From: Marvania coccoides
Taxonomy: Eukaryota; Chlorophyta; Trebouxiophyceae; Chlorellales; Chlorellaceae
NCBI GenBank assembly: GCA_963854735.1
Contig: OY978098.1
Location: forward strand, 2,120,001-2,184,000
DNA: 64,000 bases
Direction: 5' to 3'
Below are positions 1 to 12,085 of the stretch, piece by piece. A model generated the notes under the pieces. It ran no database searches, was not told the DNA's origin, and saw only the letters and a list, made by a program, of their open reading frames with translations. A program made the translations under genes and the position numbers. Every line of letters begins with the position of its first letter. Within the stretch, counting starts at the first letter, position 1.

Positions 1-1791
1 AGTCGTCCTTGCCTCTATTTCCCTTTGTCCTCGCCGACTTTTTGTGGAATTTGTGTGCTGCCCGCGCCGGCTTCGATTTCTTTCCATTCATGTCCAATAT
101 ATCCAGCAGTTCTAGGTCAGCATCGTCGAGGGCGCCCAGCGCGTCGCTGGCGGGGGGCTCCACCGCCGCATCCTCGTCCCCATCTTCCCCAGAGCTCCCC
201 ACCTCTCCGCTCGCTTGCGTCCTCCGCAGCGCCGCCGCCTCGATCGCGGCGCTCTTCCGTCCCGCAATGCGCTCCACCAGGTTCAAAATCTCGGGCGTGG
301 CGCCCGGAGGGGGCTTGCAAGCCAAGATGCGGCCGTCGACGTAATCCTTCAGGAGGCGGCGGCCACAGCGGGTCTCATCTGGCAGCCCAGAGGCCGACAG
401 CCACCCGCGCGACATCCCCAGCGCGCGCAGCAGCTCCGCAGCGGTCGGCACGCGGTCCGGGTCCTCCCCTACAGCCAGAGGAGGCAGCTTGAAGCCGTAC
501 ACCTCCTCAAACTGGGCTCGAGATACTCGCGCTGCCACGGTATCGATGGGGCTGCGCACGTCGGTCAACCGGTCGATGGGGATGACGCCCGCCGCCACCA
601 TCTCCGCCTTGCTGTGCGCAAACTGCGGCATGACCAGCCCTGGGCAATCGCACAGGCACAGCGTGTCCGACACAAACAGCGTCTGAAAGTGCTTGGTCTT
701 GCCAGGGGTGGCGGCCACCGCAGTCTTCTTGGACCCAAACAGCGCGTTGATCGTGGAAGATTTTCCCACGTTGGGGTACCCAGTGAGCCCCACAACCAGG
801 CGATCGCCGCGGCTGGCGCGAGCGATGCCGTAAGCCTCCAGCTCAGCCACCGCAGCCTTGGCCTCCTCCTCAAACACCTCCATCAGCTCCTCCACCCCCA
901 GCAGCCGCGCCCTGGGGTCCCCGCCGTCGCTGCCGCGCCTGATTTTGTTTTCTTCCTCCTCCTCGCTGTCCTCCTCGGCAGCCTGCTTTGCCGACCAGAA
1001 CGCGTACTTGATCCCGGTGGCGTCAAAGTGGTCGGCCCACGCCGACCGCAGCGCCTCCGGCAGCAGGTCTGCCTTGTTCAGCAGCAGCATGCAGCTCTTG
1101 GGGGTGCTCAACTCCCGGCAGTATGCTTCAAGGTCCTCTGAGCGGTAGGTCAGCGGATCGCGCGCGTCCACCACCTGCACCACCATGTCTGACCGCTCCA
1201 CCACCCGCCACAGCTGCCGCCACACCTCCAGGTTCTTCTCAAACGGCGTCAGCACCAAAAGCTCGTCGGACTCAAGGGAAGCCAGATCGCGGCGCCACTC
1301 CAGGAAGGAGGCGCGCTCCTGGGCATGCAGCTGCTCAGGGGTGGTAGAGGCGGACCATTCGGGGCGGCGGGGGATACGCAGGCGGTGGCGGGAGCGCGCC
1401 TCAGCCTCCGCTCGGTCGGCAGCAGCACGCTCGCGGTCCTTGGCCAAGACAGCGCCCGTGGAAATGACCACCACGTGGCCACGCTCTGCCGCAAACTCTC
1501 GCTCCGCCAGCTCGGCCTGCGAAGAGAGAAGGAAGGATATTTATTAATGAATACGCACCATCGTCAGGAAACAACTCTTCGTTTGGGGTTCAAAAAGCGC
1601 ACCATGCTCATCATCTCCTGCAGATCGTCGTTTTCAATGATACTCTGCATGTTGCCGTGGCCCTTGCCCGGGTCTGTGGTGTGAAGGTAGGAGGTGGTGC
1701 CGCCAGTGCGTCCGTCGCGCTTGGCCCTGTTCACAAGGGCGCCGCCGACGGACAGACCCGTTTTGCGGGACTTTCCGTTGTGCTTACCCAT
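1..1791 (-). CDS. LSG1: Large subunit GTPase 1 (60S export GTPase), 3' end off the window
   Basis: LSG1 is a cytoplasmic GTPase that releases the export adaptor NMD3 from pre-60S ribosomes (family knowledge). Exons are 1791-1603 and 1516-1; the reading frame is still open at base 1, so the extreme C terminus is missing. The G motifs come in circularly permuted order, diagnostic of this family: NKADLL (G4, about residue 205), then GYPNVGKSS (G1, about 307), TPGKTKH, and DCPGLV (G3, about 350). The N terminus MGKHNGKSRKTGLS is typical. The donor ATG/GTGCGC at 1602 joins DDLQEMMSM to AELAEREF, matching the family; a downstream GT would add extra residues. The tail is Lys/Arg-rich. No upstream neighbour is visible. 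Confidence 0.93.
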
Positions 1792-3149
1792 TATATGGAG
1801 CTTTTAAAACGCCCAGGAGGGCAGCCGCGCCGAGTTTGGGAAATATATTCAATCAAATCTTTCGATTTTATATGCTTTTATTTCGCTTCTTGCGCAATTT
1901 CGGCGCGGAAGAGCTCCTTGCACAAATATAGTTTACTTTGGATATGGAACAATATAATTTTATTTAACAAGAACTTTCGGCGGCTGAGTGGAAAGGGAAA
2001 TTTCGAGCGAAAAAAAATTATGCTATTTAATTATTATTATAATTATTAGCTCGTGTGTTCTGACCCATATTTGGAACCTGATGACGTATTTAGTGCTATG
2101 GACTGCCACCCTTGAACACGCTTCGAGGCTGCAGCAAGCTTCAGCTCCCTGGCAGGCGAGCCGCCGTATGCCGCCAGCTCTGATAGGGCTGTTCGCATGA
2201 ACTGAAGTGCCAGCTTTATACATGGTTTGTGTTTACTTAAAATTTGATTAAAAATAGAAGCGGTTGTGGAGGTCCCGGCGAGGCGGGCAAAATGAGGAAA
2301 GCAAAATGAGGAGAGTCAGAAGAATGAATGCTCTTAAATAAAAGTTAGTTTGCCTCACAGGTGAGCTGCCAATCGTTTGCACTCCTCCTTCTTTGTTATG
2401 CACTTGTGTATTGCTCCTTCTATGTTATGGGGTTAATCATTCCGGGGCACTTGTATTCTAAATAAAAAGGTTATTGGTTAGTTAGTCACCCGAATATACC
2501 CTGACTCAGCAACTTCTAACGCCAGGCCAGAAACTCTGACATTCGATCTGCCCCTGGGGGAGTGCCCTTGGGGGAGACCGTGCGGCGGCGGGATGGGTCT
2601 GGGAATTTCCAAGTGATTAAATATTTTCAAAAAACAAAAGGAGAGGGGGTACAAGATGGCCGTGCATGGCGGGTATTATATCGACTGGGTTAGCACTGGG
2701 AGAAACAAAATGTTTAGGGCATGGAGGAAGCTTGTCTGTAACGCTGCGACGATTATTTTAACACTGTGCATGGCAGCTACCTTCAGAAGCCAAACCAGAC
2801 CACGCTGGCTGGCAGGGCTGTCACCCTGCAGGCCTCCACGCACATTGATGGCACCTCTTCATTAATTCTCCATCTGCATGAGACAATATTATGTTGAACA
2901 TAATGTTCGACTACCCTTGGTCGACTTGGGTTTGCCACACACTTTTAGGGGGGCCTTCTCCACAATTTGACAAGCTTAAATAGTTTTAAGACATTTCCAC
3001 GGAGCTCAGATTCCATTTGGCGCAGTGATGGATGGCTTATTTTGCTGATCGTAAACAAATTTCCGAGTTTTTTTTTGGGAAGAATGCTTGCCATAAACCT
3101 TGGAGGCCGTGCCTCGTCCCATAGCTGCAATTTGCGACATCGCACAATT
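1792..3149. other. Divergent intergenic region, AT-rich
   Basis: This 1.36-kb spacer separates the 5' ends of LSG1 (-) and the At5g03900-like gene (+) and must hold both promoters. It is AT-rich, and its short ORFs show no recognisable protein. An imperfect repeat (CTCCTTCTTTGTTATG and CTCCTTCTATGTTATG) lies near 2385-2430. I looked for tRNA and snRNA signatures and saw none I could support. Confidence 0.6.
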
Positions 3150-4990
3150 ATGCCGCCTCTCCGGTGGTCTCCCGTGGCCAAATCGGCCGCTGTCCCTTGC
3201 ACACCGACCTTCCGGACGCTGCCGCTCCGCCCCTCGCCACAGTCCACCGACTCTCGCCGGAGCATGATTACCTCAGCGAGCTTTTTGGACCCCAGCGGCG
3301 ACTCCTCGGCCCTCAACCCGGGCCTTCAGAGCGAAAAATTGGACGCAGACGTCCGTCGCCGCGCAGAAGACGCCATTTTGGCGCGCAGCAGGCGGGTCAC
3401 GGTGGGCGACGTGGCGGCAGGGGGCGGGCTGACGCTGTTCCAAGCCGAGCAGGCCCTCAAAGCTCTCGCTTCCGACTCTCTGGCCACTCTGGCGGTGGCA
3501 GACGATGGCGAGCTGCTCTACGTGTTCCCGGCGAACTTCAAGGAGACAATACGCGGAAAGTCGATGCAGCTGCAGATGGAGCCGGTGGTCGCGGGGGTGG
3601 CCAATGCAGCGGCGTACGCATTGCGCGTGGCGTACGGCACTGCTTTGATCGCTTCTGTGGTCACCGCAGCGGCAGCCATCCTGGTGATTTCTTCAGCTGG
3701 AAAGGATGAAAAGGGCCGTGGCAGCGGTGGGGGGGGGGGTGCGTTTGTGTACCGCGGCGGCCCTAGGATGTGGTTTAATCTGTCGGACTTGCTGTGGTAC
3801 TGGGACGTAAGTTTTTAAAATTAATACTTTCTGTATGCGCCCATTTTTACTACTACAGCACTATCAACAATAATACAAATCAACTTTCCCCCCACCTCCC
3901 TGCGTCCTTACCCCTCTCTCCTTTTCTTTTATCTCTTCTCCAGCCGCACTATTACCGTCGCCGGCAAGCCATGTTTGCCGACATCCGCCCCTCCCGCGAG
4001 TACGACACCCGGCCTCCCTCCCGCGAGATGGGCTTCATGGAGAGCACATTCTCCTTTGTTTTTGGCGACGGCGACCCCAACACGGGGCTGGAGCGCCGAC
4101 GCTGGGAGGCGCTGGGGCGTTTCATCCAGGACCGCGGCGGTGTGGTGACGGCCGAAGAAATGGCGCCGTTTCTGGACGTCACCAAAGAGCAAGTACGGGC
4201 CATCACACAGGGCAAATCCGTAGTGGACGAGTCTTATGTCATGCCAGCGCTGACGAGGCTGGGAGGCAGCCCAGAGGTGGATGCCGCCGGCAACATTCTG
4301 TACCGGTTTCCGGCGCTGCAGCAGAGCGGGTCGATGGGCGGGCTGTTTGGCAGGAGAGGGCGCTCCACGGCTGCCCCTGAGATTTGGGACGCCATTGAAT
4401 TCGAGTGGGGCGTGACAAACGCAGAGAAGGGGCAGCTGTTCAACGTCGGGCTCTTTGGGGTTGCCAACTTCATCGCGGTGTTTTACCTGTCGGGTCTGGT
4501 GTCCACGGGCGCCAACGCAGCCATTCTCGTCGCCCAGGTATATCCTCTCCCTCCCTTTATGATTCTTTATTACCTCTCTTTCCTCCTCTTCAATAATATT
4601 ATTTCACCCCCTTTCTTCTCCTTCTTCTTTGTTCAGGGCATGGGCTGGGTGCTGGGTGCCCTGCCTGCCATGCAGCTTTATGCGGCTTCGTTTTTCCTGA
4701 TCCCTCTCATTCGATACCTGGTGTACAATATGCGAAACGCAGGCATCAAAGAGCGTAACGAGGCAAAGTGGGCGGCGCGGTCCCACCTGGAGCGCCCTAC
4801 CCCAGCGCTGGAGGAAAAAATAAGGAGCGCAGCGCAGCAGGCGCAGCGCAAGGTGATCACCGAGGAGGGGGCTGTCTTCCGTTCAGACAAGGCCGTGAAC
4901 GAGCAGGTGATTGACGTGGAAGCGGACGCGTGGGAGCGGCGGCTGCAACGGCGTGAAGACGCAAGGAAACAACAGAGCAGTGGTTACTGA
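3150..4990 (+). CDS. At5g03900-like plastid membrane protein
   Basis: Exons are 3150-3806, 3944-4537 and 4637-4990, giving 534 residues. The protein resembles the plant family of Arabidopsis At5g03900, annotated as iron-sulfur cluster biosynthesis-like and chloroplastic; its function is not established. Recognition rests on the SFVFGDGDPN motif just after a hydrophobic hairpin, plus overall architecture. The Ser/Pro/Arg-rich N terminus (MPPLRWSPVAKSAAVPC) looks like a plastid transit peptide. Hydrophobic segments lie near residues 150-180 and in two stretches of the last third, the second spanning the last intron. A Gly run sits near residue 195. The C terminus is charged and helical. The second intron (99 nt) is a multiple of three and lacks stops, so a naive ORF reads through it. 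Confidence 0.78.
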
Positions 4991-5428
4991 AACTCAACTG
5001 CCTGTTGGTTTTGTTGATAAGACACACAAGTATTTTTATATTCATTCCTTGATGTCTTTCCATGCATGGTGGATTCGATTAATTAATCAGCAAGAGACTG
5101 GAATTGCCAGCTCTCAATTGTTTTTGTTTTGTACCCCCTCGTATGGACCCCCTCTGCTATTCTATCCTACAGATATTCTCCAGGTGTATTTATAATTTTC
5201 GAAGGCGACCTCTTGGTCTCTGCTTGCAATCCCTTGCCTACGTATTTCTCCTGATTCCCTCACAACTTTGGGTCGCCAGAACGTCCTCATTTTTTGAAAA
5301 TGTTTTCTAGTACACGTCAGAACCCAAAATGAACACCCGTAAACATGAATTAAGCTTGACCTAATCGATCGCCCAACAAGTTAGTTAAAAAAGAGTCAGC
5401 AGGAAGGGGAAAAAAATAAAGTTTTTGC
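4991..5428. other. Convergent spacer with two 3' UTRs
   Basis: AT-rich sequence between the stop codons of the At5g03900-like gene (+) and CPP1 (-). It should hold both 3' UTRs and polyadenylation sites. No gene is seen. Confidence 0.6.
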
Positions 5429-6394
5429 TCATCGGAAAAAGGAGGTGAAAATCCAGTTGAAGGTGCAGCAGCCAATGGTCAGAATCATGCTCTGTCCCTC
5501 GTAGAACCACAGCGGCATGACCTTGCCCATCTGGGCAGCGATGGCGTCGGGCGCGGTGTACAGCAGGAAGCAGCCGGCAAAGGTGGCCATGAAGGCCATG
5601 AAGGCACCGCGCAGGATGTTCTTGCCGGTCTGGTTCTTCTCTTCGTCGGTCATTTCCATGCCGCGCTGCGGGGGAGGGTTGATCTGGTTCTGCTTCATCA
5701 CGCTGGACACCGCCCCAACCAGGGCAGCTGCACAATAAAAGATGAATTTGTTAATTTATAAAAAAAGAATGCTTATAAATTAAGCTGTTTTCATCATGTT
5801 CTAACGCCACTCACACCACATGACAGGCTGCGTGCCGGCGGTGAGCGGGCTTAGCAACGCCCAGGCCAGCAGCATCGCCTGCGCCACGCCGGTGTAGACG
5901 ATCATGTTACGCTCGGCCAGAAAAAGGCGGGGGCGCCAAGGGAAGAAGCGAGCGCGGTCGGCGTACAGCACATCTTTGTCCACTGCGGCATTGCCTTGCA
6001 GCCGGGAGGTCAGCGCGCTCATCATGAGGGAGGAGTGCGCTGCTTCGATGCGAGACTTGGCCTCATCGTTGGTGATGTTTTCGCTCATCTTGCGCTTGTA
6101 CGCGCGCTGAATGGCGTTGTAGTCCGCGTTTTTAGGGATACCCAACACCTGCTGGGTGCAAAATGAGGAGAGAAGGGATCAGCAGTGAGCTAGATTCGAG
6201 GGATAATTTGCTGGCCGCCGCCTGAAGGGTGAAGAGAATGTGAAACGCACCTGGTAGGGGTCTTCGCCGCCTGCAGCGCCGGCCATCGCTGCACGCACCA
6301 TGCAGCGGTGGGCCGGAGCACGCCTCACAGGCGCTGCGATTCGCTGGGGAGCCGGCCGAATCGGACGGAATAAAGATAATTTTGAGGTCTGCAT
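5429..6394 (-). CDS. CPP1: Chaperone-like protein of POR (DnaJ-like, plastid)
   Basis: Exons are 6394-6251, 6148-5815 and 5727-5429 (258 residues). CPP1/CDF1 is a thylakoid and envelope membrane protein that stabilises protochlorophyllide oxidoreductase (family knowledge). The N terminus (MQTSKLSLFRPIRPAPQR, with many Arg and Ala) is a plausible transit peptide. A J-like domain follows: PYQVLGIPKNADYNAIQRAYK, split by intron 1, without a canonical HPD. Three or more hydrophobic segments fill the C-terminal half, as in the DUF3353 family. An in-frame ATG at 6454 would add 20 residues that do not look like a transit peptide, so I prefer 6394. Intron 2 uses donor TGGT/GTGAGT and restores frame as MWSALVG. 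Confidence 0.82.
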
Positions 6395-6581
6395 TGCGCC
6401 TGCCTGTTCGTTAGAAGGTGCAACGCACAGATCAATTTCTAAATTTATATTCAACGCAATTGAAATAAACTTCTTCGATAACTTTATCTCGTTTTTTATT
6501 ATCGGTTGGAAGAATTGTGCCTTGAAATGTTAGTTTTCGTGCTGATCGCAGCATATTTTAATCTGATAAATAAACACCGTG

Positions 6582-8770
6582 ATGCAGGATGAAAATCAGG
6601 AGCTCCTGCAAGGACAGGACCTCGTTGTTGTTGTCACTCCCAGAGGGAGGGGATCAAGAAGCCTAAGCCCTGCTCCCGGAATTCGCCGCAATATCGATTT
6701 TTTTTTGGTGTCGAAGAAATGGTGGGCGGTCGCGAAGATGTGGTTTACAAGTGAGCGCTGGGTGACTGTCGCCGCCCTTGCCGTACTGACTAATTCTGCC
6801 TTTTTCCTAAACCCCTCTTCTCCGTCCACCGTAGGTGAGGAGCGCACCAAGGCGCGGACCTACGCTGCCGCCGCAGTGGGCCTCTCCCTGCTCACGACTC
6901 TGCTGCTCCTCAAAATCAGCAGCGTGCAGTCGGAGTTCAATTCTGCGCTGTCTGAAAAGAAATCGGAAGAGTTCTACGGTGCGGTGTGGTCGTTCGTGGG
7001 CATCATTTTGGCAGGCACGCCGCTCTTTGCGCTGAACCAGTACGTAGACTCGCGAATAGCCATCGAGTGGCGGTCCTGGATTGCCCGCCGTTTAATTTCT
7101 TCCTACCTAGGCAACCGAGCCTATTTCCGCCTTAAAATCGACCCCAAAGCGGTGGACAACCCCGACCAGCGCATCTGCGACGACGTTCGCAGCTTCGCGT
7201 CGTCCTCAGTGGTTTTGGCGATAGGAGTGTGTCGCCAGATCTTCTATTGCGTAGCATTTTCGGGGCTACTGGCCTCGCTGGCGCCCAATTTGGTGTGGTT
7301 TCTGCTGGGATACGCGGTGGTTGGCACGTGGGTCACTGCTGCTGGGTTTGGCCGACCGTTGGCGGCGTTGATGTTCAATGTGCTGCAGAGAGAGGCTGAT
7401 CTCCGGTTTGACCTGGTGAGAGTGAGGGAGAACGCAGAGAGCGTGGCATTCTATGGAGCGGATGCTCGAGAGGCGCGCACGGCGACGGCAAGGCTTGAGT
7501 CGGCTGTGGAGGTGTCCAGAAGGCAGGCAGCGATGCAGGCATGGCTGGCACTGTGGCAAAACGCGTATTCGTACGGTGAGATGTAGGGAATATAGGGTTA
7601 TATACATTTATTAATTTTTAAAGCTGATGCCGTTCTTTTCTGTGTGTTTAAGAACGTTTTTTTTGGGGCGTGTTGTAGGCACGGTGCTGGTGCCCTCGCT
7701 GCTGATGGCGCCACGCTACTTCCGCGGGGAGGTGCGCTTCGGCAGCATCGCACAAGTGTCGTTTGCTTTTCACCGCATTGAGACAGCGCTCAGCTACGTG
7801 GTCACCCACCTGGCAGCGCTCAGTGGGCTGGCAGCAGAAACGCAGCGCCTAGACGCGCTTCTCGACGCGCTCAAACCGGGAACAAAGGGAGGAGGGGTGA
7901 GGCGAGAGGCCACAGGCAATGCGTCCACAGGGCTGCAGCTTGAGGACGTGACGCTGAGCACCCCCCACGGCGAGCGCATCTTGTGCTCCGACCTCAGCTT
8001 GAAGGTGTCGCCAGGGCAGAGCCTGTTAATTGTGGGCCCCAGCGGATCAGGAAAAAGCAGTCTCATGCGGGCAGTGGCGGGGTTGTGGAGCGTGGGCACG
8101 GGAGTGATCCGCACCCCGCCAGACAGCGCGTTGTTCTTTCTGCCGCAAAAACCGTATATGTGGGTCAAATTTTAAATAGTTTACTCAATCCGGCACTTTT
8201 TCTGAAGTAATCTTTCCTTCTCTCAATTTCCTCCTTTTTCAGGCCGTTAGGTGGGCTGCGGCAGCAGTTGTGCTTCCCCGACGATCCGGCAAACGACGTG
8301 GCAGAGAACGCAGAGCTGGCGAGGCTGCTGGCGGAGGCGTGCTTGCCCGACCTTTTGAGCAGAGTGGGCGGCCTGGAGGCTACCTGCGACTGGGCGCATG
8401 TGCTGTAAGTGGGATAATTGTTCAACAAATAATTAAATAAATAATTAAAGAGATGCCCATGGCCATTTAGTAATGCTTTAAACTGCCTTCCATTTTCTTT
8501 CACAGGTCGTTGGGGGAGCAGCAGAGGGTTGCTTTCCTGCGGCTGCTGCGCCGCCGCCCTACGGTTGCATTTTTGGACGAGGCCACCAGCGGCGTGGACT
8601 CAAAGACAGAGCGGAAGCTGTACGAAGCGCTGCGGGCGGTGTGTTCTTGCTACGTGTCGATAGGCCACCGCAGAGAGCAGCTGGAGTACCACACGCACGT
8701 GCTGGAGGCCATGGGCGGTGGCCACTGGAAGCTGCAGACAAAAGCGGAGTACATTGCCGACTTGAGATGA
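6582..8770 (+). CDS. ABCD2: ABCD2-like half-size ABC transporter (plastid type)
   Basis: Exons are 6582-6750, 6835-7575, 7679-8159, 8243-8404 and 8506-8770 (605 residues). This is a half transporter of the SbmA/BacA-like ABCD branch that plants keep in the chloroplast; its substrate is unknown. The order is membrane domain then nucleotide-binding domain. Walker A is GPSGSGKSS, the signature LSLGEQQR is split by the last intron, Walker B is TVAFLDEATSG, and the H-loop is GHRREQ. All are intact, so it should hydrolyse ATP. The N terminus is not a clear transit peptide and the true start could be elsewhere. Intron 1 (84 nt) is stop-free and a multiple of three; splicing gives WFTSEERTKAR, which fits the family better than the read-through. 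Confidence 0.86.
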
Positions 8771-9355
8771 CTGAATTGGCTGAAATTGGCTGGTTTTCTT
8801 TTGTTGTAAGTTCTGAGGTAGGCAGGGCCCGCTGAATACTCGCGCCGCTACCCCTTATTTTGGTTCGTTTCGCACTCGCGTTGTGGTCACGTCATGTCAC
8901 ATAAACAACTTATTATTAGCGTCAATAAAGAGAGATGTGAGAAGCAAAATCAAAAAAGAAGAAGGAGGAAAGTTTGTGACAAAAGGTGAACACAGCAGAG
9001 ACAGAGATAAAAAAGAAAGGAAAAAAGAGCATACGCTTTGCATCATTGGGGATCGGCCACATAAGATTGACATCATGTGCCTTTCTTTGTCAATCAGCGA
9101 AAAAACAACTTCAGAAGCCCGCATAAAAGACCGAAGACAGTCGCACACAACGAGATGGAAAGAAATACCTCACAGAATAGTAAAGAAAGAAGGAAAGAAA
9201 AACGGGTAGGAAAATCTATTACTATGAGCTCTCCTTGTATACCTTAAATTCAAAATGCGTTTATTGTTTCTATAGCCTGGAAATCCTGAGAGAAAAAAGG
9301 TTGCCTAGGAGAAGAAAGAAAAAAATCTTGAGAAGAAAGGATACGGCACGGGAAA
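8771..9355. other. Convergent spacer, strongly purine-rich on + strand
   Basis: This lies between the stops of the ABCD2-like gene (+) and the kinase gene (-). From about 8920 to 9350 the + strand is strikingly A/G-rich, with few C or T runs. No gene is recognised; it presumably holds 3' UTRs and termination signals. Confidence 0.55.
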
Positions 9356-11149
9356 TCATGCCACTGTGCAGCATCCTCCGCCGTCCCCGCCCCCGCTGTG
9401 CCCTGACCTGGGTAGCTTGGCCAGGATGCCCTCCAGCGTGGACACGATTTGCTCAAACGGCGGTCGGTCCTCGGCGTTGGGAGCCCAGCACTTTTCAATG
9501 AGCTCCTTGATCTCTGCTTTGGCGGGCGAGGGGCTGTTGAGCACGATGAACTGCGGGCGCAGCTCGTACAGCGCCGCCTGCCTGGCTGCGTCGATGGGGT
9601 CCATCCCCGCAAAGGGAGGCTGAAACTCAAACAGCTGGAACATGATCATGGAGTATGAGTACACGTCCACGCTGGAGTTGTACGGCTCGTGCCGGAACAC
9701 CTCTGGCGCCATGTACCGGTAGGACCCCGTTTCCCCCGTCAGTCGAAACTTCGAGTCCAGGTACCCAAAATCGGCATGCTTATTCACCGGCAGCGTCTTT
9801 GACAGTCCGAAGTCTGCCAGCTTCACAGTTCCCGTATCGAACACGATCTGGCGGTGCGTCTGGTAGCTGGAGCCCGACAGCATGAGGTTGCCCGGCTTCA
9901 GGTCGCGATGAATGATGGGGGAGGGGCGGCGGTTGTGGAGGTAGGCCAGTCCGCGGGCGGCGTCCAGCGCGATCTCAATGGACCGCCGCAGGGGGAACGC
10001 TTCTGGCCGTCGGAACGCGTCCGCCAGCGACCCGCCCGCCATGAGCTCCGTCACCAGAATGTACGGCTCTCGCTTGGTGCAAGCGCCCAAAAACTGCACG
10101 GCGTTGGGGTGATGCACTCGCCGCAGGATCTCGATCTCCCCTCGAAAGTCCCCCAGCGCGATGTCGTTGGAGCCCTTGAGGATCTTGACCGCCACGAGCG
10201 TGCCAAACCACCGCGCCTTGTGCACCACGCCAAACTCGCCCTCTCCCAGCTTCTCCATGATGGTGAGGTGGGTGGGGTCCATCTCCCACTCTGGGTCAAA
10301 GTCCAGCATCTTTTGCGGCGTCACCCCCAGCGCGCCGGCCAGCGAGCTTGTCCCCATCTCCACCAGTTCTCCGTCCTCCAGCACCTTGCCTCCGTGGTCC
10401 AGCAGCAGCTTGGCCACCTCGCGGAAGTCGCCACGCACCGCGTCCTCTAGCGGCGTGCGGTTGAACCGGTCCAGGGCGTTGGGGTCCACCCCCTGGGAGA
10501 GCAGCCACTCTGTGACTTGATAGGCACCCTCGCTGGCTGCCAAATGCCTGTGAAACAAATGAAATGACGGGAGGGTGAGGGTGGAACGGATGGGAGAACG
10601 AAGAGATAATTTTTAGAGCATTGACGCTGGGGTTGACTGAGAAAAAATGGAGTGATGATTGCTTACAGCGGGGTTCTCCTGTCGTAGTCGCAGCAGGTAG
10701 GGTCTGAGACGATGAGGTTCCATATCCGGACGATGCGCTGGCAGCGGCGCATGTCACCCACGCTGGCGAAGAAGAGCAGCTCGGTGATGGCTCGTCGCTT
10801 GGCAGCCTGCAGGGGAGGGACGTAAGGGAGGCAAAAAGAGGGGGTCGGTCAGCTCACGGTGGGACCGTAAAGGCGTGCAAATTGCGACGGAAAATTTCTA
10901 AAAGAAAAAACTAATTGCAATTTTGGCAGGGCGAGGACCAGGCCCCCTGAGAAAAAAGTGTGTTGATTGTAAATTATTTTTGCTGGACGACCGCACCGTA
11001 TCTCCGTGAATTGATTGCCCCTCAAATCGTTTCCTGCCATGGCCAGTGTCCTCATCTGTGCCTCCATCAACGTATCCGTTGGGTTTAATGTCCATTGACG
11101 CCCGCTTCTCGTCCATTAAAACGGCGTCTTGGGCCGCGCCGTCGCCCAT
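9356..11149 (-). CDS. Ankyrin-repeat Raf-like protein kinase (ILK-type MAPKKK)
   Basis: Exons are 11149-10997, 10806-10667 and 10547-9356 (494 residues). The layout, a short N-terminal tail, about two ankyrin repeats (DRRTPLHLAASEG, FNRTPLEDAVRGDFREVAKLLLDHG) and a kinase domain, is that of plant integrin-linked-kinase-like Raf kinases (group C1), which act in stress and hormone signalling. Unlike animal ILK the catalytic residues are intact: glycine loop GEGEFGVVHKA, VAVKIL lysine, HRDLKPGN, DFGLSK and APEV. It should therefore be an active Ser/Thr or dual-specificity kinase. The C terminus is Gly-rich and ends CCTVA. Exon 1 is the least certain part: it is inferred from phase-0 donor ACG/GTGCGG and acceptor CAG/GCT. 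Confidence 0.87.
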
Positions 11150-12085
11150 AGCGAAGGTCACTCTGGTTGCAGTTGTTGTCTATTAAATTATTAAATACTG
11201 TTTTAAAGGCAAATTAGAATCCGAACAAAAAAAATGGATTGTTTTCGCGTGACACTTGATTTTCTTCGAGTCGAGTGTCCTCGCCAGCCGCCCCATCACC
11301 CTGTGAGATTTGGGGGCCCTGACGACGCCGGTCGCCATACGTCGCATATATGAAATCCCACAACCGCGCTTGGCCTCCTGAGGCTCCATGAATGGGGCTC
11401 AAGAAAGATTCTGGCGGGCCCCGCCTCTCTCTTTGGCCGTTCCACGCTCCACTGCATGGCATTTCAGGCAACGGGACAGCCGAGTCCCAGCATATTGTCG
11501 ATGGGAGCTCCATGAGGCGTTAAATTAGACGACTTACGAAATGTACTGTTGTCACCGCCCAACCAGCTCGCAATACACAACTATGCACAAGAAGCGCCAG
11601 GTGTTCAGGCTAATGTATGGTTGCGCTTGACGAATGAATCCTTTTGTTTTTTAAGAAAGAGAACTAGGCTTGTGCCAGCTTTTGGGAGCTGCCATGCCGC
11701 AATAGCAGTTTTGCTGGCGATGGCGGCGCCCATGCGGAGAACTGTAAAGAGTGCAATAGCCTCCATCAAGAAGTCCCAGAGCCCGTGGTTTCTAAGGCAG
11801 CAAGGGCTCCTTCTGAACCCTACTCCAGACTGCACTGGCCAAGTCATCGACACAAGGAAAATCACTTTGGCATGAGCCAATGGAAAGGACTGGATTGATT
11901 TTATTTTTCTTAGTTTGCATAGACTGACATGTCAATCCTCTGGGGCTGGTGGTCCGAATGCAGGTAGCCTCCACAGTTGGAATATAATAATAGAATCCCA
12001 AATCAACAGATCTTTTTCCAAAACCACCTATCTTTCAACAGCGTTGGACCTCTGGAACCCAGGATTGTGCAATTAATAGGTCAAA
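11150..12085. other. Divergent intergenic region
   Basis: About 0.94 kb between the 5' ends of the kinase gene (-) and AMMECR1 (+). Short ORFs on both strands here carry no recognisable domain. The region should hold both promoters; I cannot name any element. Confidence 0.55.

Noticed and set aside
1564..1602. Longer LSG1 exon 1 using the donor AGA/GTTGTT at 1575
   Set aside because: It would add nine residues (VRFLNPKRR) not expected in the family; ATG/GTGCGC at 1602 gives DDLQEMMSM-AELAEREF and a better donor.
1792..3149. Possible snRNA or tRNA in the long spacer
   Set aside because: No tRNA A/B boxes or snRNA signature sequences could be recognised, only GC-rich patches.
10867..10996. 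Extra exon in the ankyrin-kinase gene after the TTTTCTCAG at about 10949
   Set aside because: The phases do not join cleanly to the next exon, whereas donor ACG/GTGCGG and acceptor CAG/GCT are both phase 0.
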